Positions 16,057 through 18,555 of a DNA stretch of 18,555 bases are shown here, in pieces (the stretch's first letter is position 1; the number at the start of each line of letters is the position of its first letter). The DNA is from Gallionellaceae bacterium. GTDB lineage: Bacteria > Pseudomonadota > Gammaproteobacteria > Burkholderiales > Gallionellaceae. Below the pieces are notes generated by a model, which worked only from the letters and a program-made list of their open reading frames with translations, was not told where the DNA came from and searched no databases. Made by a program: the position numbers and the translations under genes. The stretch spans positions 1 to 18,555 of the forward strand of contig JAKFXW010000083.1 in NCBI GenBank assembly GCA_021731185.1, written 5' to 3'.

Positions 16057-16820
16057 TGTTCATTGATTCGCACTGTCACATCAACTTCCCCGAACTTGCT
16101 CAGCGCATGGACGAAGTGCTGGAAAATATGCGCCAAAATCAAGTTACCCATGCGCTGTGTGTTTCTGTCAATCTTGAGAACTTTAACGAAATACTACAAC
16201 TGGTTGATAAATATCCTCATATTTATGGCTCAATTGGAGTACATCCTGATCATGAGTCAGACACGGAGCCAACAATCGAAGGTTTAGTTAATCTGGCTCA
16301 GCATTCTAAAATTGTTGCAATTGGCGAAACAGGATTGGATTATTTTCGCTTAAAAGGCGACCTGGAATGGCAGCGTGAACGGTTTCGCACCCATATTCGT
16401 GCCGCCAAAAAGTGTCATAAGCCATTGATAGTACATACACGAGAGTCTGCTGCTGACACGCTCAAGATAATGTCTGAAGAAGGTGCAGCCGAAGTTGGCG
16501 GCGTTATGCACTGCTTTACAGAAACACTAGAGGTGGCGCTGGCAGCAATTGAAATGAATTTCTACATTTCATTTTCCGGTATTGTGACTTTTAAGAATGC
16601 AACCATAATTAAAGAAGTGGCGCAGCATATTCCACTAGAGCGGATGCTGATCGAAACGGATTCTCCATATCTTGCACCGATACCGTTTCGTGGCAAATTA
16701 AATCAACCTGCTTACGTTCGGCATGTGGCGGAAGAGATTGCTAAACTTCGTGGAATATCGCTGGAACAAGTTGGTCAAGTTACCTCGGAGAACTTCAACG
16801 CCTTGTTTAAGATAAACTAA
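16056..16820 (+). CDS. tatD: TatD family metal-dependent hydrolase
   Basis: TIM-barrel metallohydrolase; relatives have 3'-5' DNase activity and the E. coli gene at this locus is ycfH. 254 residues. Metal ligands His6 and His8 (DSHCHINF), Glu91 (AIGETGLDYF), His127 (VHTRES), His152 (VMHCFTET) and Asp202 (ETDSPYLAP). Translationally coupled to holB by the one-base overlap. It is the last gene of the conserved cluster; pilZ, frequent between holB and tatD in related bacteria, is missing. Confidence 0.96.
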   Translation: MFIDSHCHINFPELAQRMDEVLENMRQNQVTHALCVSVNLENFNEILQLVDKYPHIYGSIGVHPDHESDTEPTIEGLVNLAQHSKIVAIGETGLDYFRLKGDLEWQRERFRTHIRAAKKCHKPLIVHTRESAADTLKIMSEEGAAEVGGVMHCFTETLEVALAAIEMNFYISFSGIVTFKNATIIKEVAQHIPLERMLIETDSPYLAPIPFRGKLNQPAYVRHVAEEIAKLRGISLEQVGQVTSENFNALFKIN

Positions 16821-16994
16821 GTGACTGTATTTAATTTATTTATGGCTATTGGCAGTGTGGTTTATTATTCGCATAATGTATATTATGTTAAATTCAATTC
16901 CATTCCATGGTTCTATGGATGGTTTGCTTGTCTTATCATGTGCTTGCGTTATATTCTATGCGTTCATTCAAGAATACCGGTGATCAAAACATGA
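16821..16994 (+). CDS. Doubtful 57-residue hydrophobic ORF directly after tatD
   Basis: Starts with GTG immediately after the tatD stop codon, in the same frame, and ends in an ATGA overlap with the next ORF. Rich in Tyr, Phe, Val and Ile (GSVVYYSHNVYYV, WFYGWFACLIMCLRYILCV), as a short membrane peptide would be, but no ribosome site is visible and AT-rich intergenic DNA can produce this. No family recognised. An inverted repeat CATAAT-GTAT-ATTATG lies inside it (16872-16887). Confidence 0.15.
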   Translation: MTVFNLFMAIGSVVYYSHNVYYVKFNSIPWFYGWFACLIMCLRYILCVHSRIPVIKT

Positions 16995-17182
16995 CTCCCT
17001 CCCCAACTGACCTGTTTGGCGAAGTGCCGGTGACCGTGCCGGATTTATATTTGTGGTGCGCAAAGGTCATGCCACATATTTCAGCAGCACGGCTGGACTA
17101 TTACATACATAGCGCACCTATCATCCATAGCGCAATGCTTTCGCGGGTCATTTGTACACTCCGCTACGGTGATCAATTTTGA
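16991..17182 (+). pseudogene. Short hypothetical ORF, probably a truncated gene remnant
   Basis: 63 codons from ATG 16991. The first ~42 residues (MTPSPTDLFGEVPVTVPDLY, then LWCAKVMPHISAARLDYYI) read like the start of small hypothetical proteins of proteobacterial accessory regions that begin with TDLFGEVPV and usually continue YDVVGKI or similar; that recollection is from memory. After LDYYIHS the sequence loses that character, and the 3' end runs over the end of the convergent toxin gene. Probably a decayed fragment; function unknown. Confidence 0.35.
17108..17134. repeat. Nine-base direct repeat before the toxin gene end
   Basis: CATAGCGCA occurs at 17108-17116 and 17126-17134, period 18 bases, where the remnant ORF loses family likeness. 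It may mark a duplication or rearrangement point. Confidence 0.4.
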
Positions 17183-17408
17183 TAATCTCGATGGTGATAG
17201 TCTTGTCTTCGATCTCCGCAATTATCCGATAATCCCCTACGCGATAACGCCACAAGCGCCCTGCGCCCTGCAGGGCGATTCCCGAAATTCTTGGATTGTC
17301 CAGCGTTTTGAGGCGATCAATAAAATCGGCAATTCGTCGTTTGATCGTTTTATCCAGCGCGCCAAGTTCTTTGGCCGCGCTGGGTTTGATGGTTATTTTA
17401 TAACCCAA
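17148..17408 (-). CDS. relE: RelE/ParE-superfamily toxin
   Basis: Likely mRNA-interfering toxin of a type II toxin-antitoxin pair. 86 residues with the compact RelE fold: an N-terminal strand (YKITIKPSAAKELGAL), a helical hairpin, LWRYRVGDYRIIAEIEDKTI and the C-terminal strand IEIIKIDHRSGVYK. Basic and aromatic residues expected of RelE-type nucleases are present (the RYR and HR positions). It starts at TTG 17406-17408, inside the antitoxin's last codons (11-base overlap). No ATG is available. A ParE-type gyrase inhibitor is less likely. Confidence 0.88.
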   Translation of the reverse strand: MGYKITIKPSAAKELGALDKTIKRRIADFIDRLKTLDNPRISGIALQGAGRLWRYRVGDYRIIAEIEDKTITIEIIKIDHRSGVYK

Positions 17409-17619
17409 GATCGGCCTTTACCCGTTCCCACGGAATACCCTTTTCGCCGCGCCGTGCTGCGATTGTTTGCAGGTCTTTAGCATCTGCCAACATGTTGGCA
17501 ATCGCGCGTCTGGCCAAGGTATCTTTGCTGATCTTGAGCTGTTTGGCGTGTTCATTGAGCGCAGCATTCAGCCGTGCAGAAAGGCGGATGCTGGCAGGTC
17601 GTGCGGTTGAGGTGGTCAT
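17398..17619 (-). CDS. relB: RelB-type antitoxin with ribbon-helix-helix N-terminus
   Basis: 73 residues from ATG 17617-17619, which has GGAG about 8 bases upstream; an upstream in-frame start at 17685 would add 22 residues without family support. The N-terminal part (RPASIRLSARLNAALNEHAK, then KISKDTLARRAIANML) fits a MetJ/Arc-type DNA-binding fold used for autoregulation. The C-terminal tail EKGIPWERVKADLGL is the typical toxin-binding segment. It precedes and overlaps the toxin gene, the normal order for RelBE. Confidence 0.87.
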   Translation of the reverse strand: MTTSTARPASIRLSARLNAALNEHAKQLKISKDTLARRAIANMLADAKDLQTIAARRGEKGIPWERVKADLGL

Positions 17620-17692
17620 GGTGTGCTCTCCAAAGCGTTGTGACGGTTTGGATTTTACGCCAAACAGTTTGGAAAGAAAATCCACGGCGGCG

Positions 17693-17848
17693 TTACTTTT
17701 TGAGGAAGCGTCCGGTGCGCTTGCTGCGGGCGACGCGCTTTTTATGTCGTGTAAGCTTGATTCTGTCTAGTCGTTCGATATGAACAACACATCGCCGGAT
17801 CTTTGCTTTTGCATGGGAAAAATACACAGAGAGCAGAATTTTTTTCAT
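17693..17848 (-). CDS. Possible 51-residue very basic protein, unrecognised
   Basis: ATG 17846-17848 to TAA 17693-17695, ending 73 bases before the antitoxin start. It begins MKKILLSVYFSHAKAKIRRC and ends TRHKKRVARSKRTGRFLKK; about 40% Lys, Arg or His. The composition is unlike random sequence and suggests nucleic-acid binding, but there is no ribosome site and the ATG sits on the arm of an inverted repeat. It may be a gene fragment or spurious. Confidence 0.25.
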   Translation of the reverse strand: MKKILLSVYFSHAKAKIRRCVVHIERLDRIKLTRHKKRVARSKRTGRFLKK

Positions 17849-17881
17849 GGGGTTAGACTACCATCTTGTAATCAACCCCAT
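17847..17881. repeat. 35-base inverted repeat
   Basis: ATGGGGTT (17847-17854) pairs with AACCCCAT (17874-17881). After a one-base bulge, GACTAC pairs with GTAATC with one mismatch; the loop is CATCTT. The T-run lies on the wrong side for a terminator in either direction. It overlaps the start of the basic ORF. It could be an operator or a relic of a mobile-element end. Confidence 0.5.
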
Positions 17882-17905
17882 TATCCCTATGCAAGCCTCC
17901 ATAAA

Positions 17906-17934
17906 ATGTCACTTAACTCACTAAAGCGTATAAT
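17906..17934 (+). promoter_or_regulatory. Candidate sigma70 promoter reading into the palindrome cluster
   Basis: -35 ATGTCA (17906-17911, four of six), 17-base spacer, -10 TATAAT (17929-17934, perfect). Predicted start near 17941. The first thing downstream on this strand is the structured block, not a gene. Confidence 0.4.
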
Positions 17935-18055
17935 CCAATTCATGCCACGTTAAGATTGCCCAGTGTGTATTATTACGACTCTTTGATTAATTATCAACAA
18001 ATAAACAAGAAGATAGATTAAATAATGCACCAGATTATCCACCTATTTTTAATAG

Positions 18056-18081
18056 AATACACACCGTTTAAGGTGTATATT
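18056..18081. other. Hairpin I of the palindrome cluster
   Basis: AATACACACC (18056-18065) pairs with GGTGTATATT (18072-18081) with one internal mismatch; the loop is GTTTAA. Confidence 0.6.
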
Positions 18082-18082
18082 T

Positions 18083-18121
18083 CACGTTCTATCCCCGCGC
18101 TTCGCGCGGGGATAGAACGTG
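18083..18121. other. Hairpin II: perfect 18-base-pair stem with a 3-base loop
   Basis: CACGTTCTATCCCCGCGC (18083-18100), loop TTC, and its exact complement at 18104-18121. Very stable and GC-rich at the tip. No T-run follows, so it is not an intrinsic terminator. Its last six bases are also part of the next stem. Confidence 0.85.
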
Positions 18122-18211
18122 CGGATAAGCGTGAATTCATTGCCCACGCAGCGCGTGGTAGAACCCGCAATGAATCACACTGCCCTGCGGGCAGGTGCTT
18201 ATCCGCACGTT
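18116..18211. other. Branched palindrome: 15-base-pair outer stem enclosing two arms
   Basis: Outer stem 18116-18130 (AACGTGCGGATAAGC) with 18197-18211, perfect. Inside is arm A: GTG/CAC (18131-18133 with 18178-18180), then ATTCATTGC/GCAATGAAT (18135-18143 with 18167-18175), topped by CCACGC/GCGTGG (18144-18149 with 18153-18158). Arm B: TGCCC-TGC-GGGCA (18181-18193), with a closing C-G pair also possible. Together they form a three-way junction such as a structured RNA or an extruded cruciform would have. No known RNA family recognised. Confidence 0.75.
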
Positions 18212-18272
18212 ATGCCTTTAATAGCGCAACAGTCCGATGTTCCACAGCATTCACATTTCGGGAGATAAATTA

Positions 18273-18383
18273 ATGGCCGGGGAAGAGATCGTCGTTACTA
18301 CAGCTATCGCTGTATGGGTTTCCCCCAACTTCACGGACACACTGCTAAGCTCGAATAGCGTTTTTCAAACTCTACCGGGCTAA
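18273..18383 (+). pseudogene. Short ORF interrupted by the IS element end
   Basis: The ATG at 18273 has a good ribosome site (GGGAG, 8 bases upstream). The frame reads MAGEEIVVTTAIAV, then enters what looks like the IS end and stops after 36 codons. Probably the 5' end of a gene cut by the insertion; the identity of the original gene cannot be seen. Confidence 0.25.
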
Positions 18384-18555
18384 TTCCATTTAACGTCGAA
18401 TGACGGCGTTTGGGATTGTAGAACCGCTCAATATAATCGAATACATCAGCTCGCGCCTCATCTCGTGTTTTATACCGGTGGCGATGTACGCGTTCCATCT
18501 TTATGGTCGAGAAGAAACTCTCCATTGCAGCGTTATCCCAGCATTCCCCCTTGCG
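18315..18555 (-). mobile_element. IS3-family insertion sequence, right-end part (window edge)
   Basis: The element end is placed by eye near 18315, where TGGGTTTCCCCCAACTTC starts: a TG-start, C-rich terminal repeat of the sort IS3 elements carry, just beyond the transposase stop. The other end lies outside the window, so neither the repeat nor a target duplication can be confirmed. A small inverted repeat TACAGC-TATC-GCTGTA (18299-18314) abuts the proposed junction. Confidence 0.6.
18331..18555 (-). CDS. IS3-family transposase OrfB, C-terminal fragment (window edge)
   Basis: DDE transposase catalytic-domain end, 74 codons visible; it continues past the right edge. It reads RKGECWDNAAMESFFSTIK, where the Glu of MESFF is the last residue of the DDE triad, then ERVHRHRYKTRDEARADVF, DYIERFYNPKRRHSTLNG and SPVEFEKRYSS, the standard IS3 (rve-type) ending. 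The stop is at 18331-18333. Nothing in the visible part is broken. Confidence 0.93.
   Translation of the reverse strand, partial: RKGECWDNAAMESFFSTIKMERVHRHRYKTRDEARADVFDYIERFYNPKRRHSTLNGISPVEFEKRYSSLAVCP

Larger units (their letters stand above)
18048..18224. repeat. Palindromic element bounded by an 8-base direct repeat
   Basis: TTTAATAG occurs at 18048-18055 and 18217-18224. The 161 bases between contain hairpin I (starting at 18056, right after the left copy), hairpin II, and a branched palindrome ending five bases before the right copy. The layout suits a small non-autonomous insertion with a target duplication, but no terminal inverted repeats are seen, so the class is open. Confidence 0.4.
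17882..18272. other. Non-coding stretch holding a promoter and a palindrome cluster
   Basis: No credible gene is seen. The left half is AT-rich and carries a sigma70-like promoter; 18056-18211 is the nested palindrome block described separately. The open frame through the palindromes (18025-18273) is judged a by-product of their base composition. Confidence 0.6.

Noticed and set aside
18033..18208. DnaA-box-like sequences (TTATCCACC, TTATCCGCA in both orientations) suggesting an origin
   Set aside because: Each differs from TTATNCACA, two are simply the arms of one palindrome, and no replication gene or AT-rich unwinding region is associated.
18083..18225. Integron attC site (GTTATGC after a long palindrome)
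   Set aside because: GTTATGC does not fit GTTRRRY, no matching RYYYAAC is found at the 5' end, and no integrase or cassette array is in view. The stems are perfect, whereas attC stems have extrahelical bases.
18025..18273. 82-codon ORF through the palindrome block
   Set aside because: It runs through both arms of perfect hairpins, has no ribosome site and encodes no recognisable domain; the structure explains the sequence better.

Overview
The window looks like chromosome of a betaproteobacterium, probably Nitrosomonadales and perhaps Gallionellaceae. The evidence is the gene order (yceD-rpmF-plsX-fabHDG-acpP-fabF-pabC-mltG-tmk-holB-tatD, with a divergent YceF-type maf), the protein sequences, and a moderate GC content without strong codon bias. 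The genus cannot be fixed from sequence alone.

Layout. Positions 1-4065, minus strand: an aconitase A gene followed 13 bases later by a class II fumarase gene cut by the window edge, a TCA-cycle pair (acnA-fumC). Positions 4066-4834, minus strand: two tiny single-membrane-span proteins that look like divergent copies of each other, separated by a perfect hairpin. Positions 5011-6206, minus strand: dksA (RNA polymerase/ppGpp cofactor) and a Maf/YceF nucleotide pyrophosphatase. From about 6218 the plus strand carries a dense, co-directional housekeeping cluster: a near-consensus sigma70 promoter, yceD (23S rRNA/L32-linked), rpmF (L32), phospholipid and type II fatty acid synthesis (plsX, fabH, fabD, fabG, acpP with its own promoter, fabF), then pabC (folate), mltG (peptidoglycan), tmk (dTMP kinase), holB (clamp-loader delta') and tatD. 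Many junctions are overlaps or gaps of 1-20 bases. The pilZ gene that often sits between holB and tatD in related bacteria is absent.

After tatD (from 16821) the character changes. There are doubtful or decayed small ORFs, a RelE/RelB-type toxin-antitoxin pair on the minus strand, a small very basic ORF next to a 35-base inverted repeat, and a 160-base block (18056-18211) made almost entirely of nested perfect palindromes. That block is bounded by an 8-base direct repeat and lies downstream of a consensus-like promoter. The window ends in the 3' part of an IS3-family transposase whose element end seems to interrupt a short ORF. This 1.7-kb stretch is an accessory region at the edge of the conserved cluster.

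The most unusual signals are the nested palindromic block with two mutually exclusive pairings, and the pair of related micro-membrane proteins upstream of acnA. No tRNA, rRNA or CRISPR array was seen.
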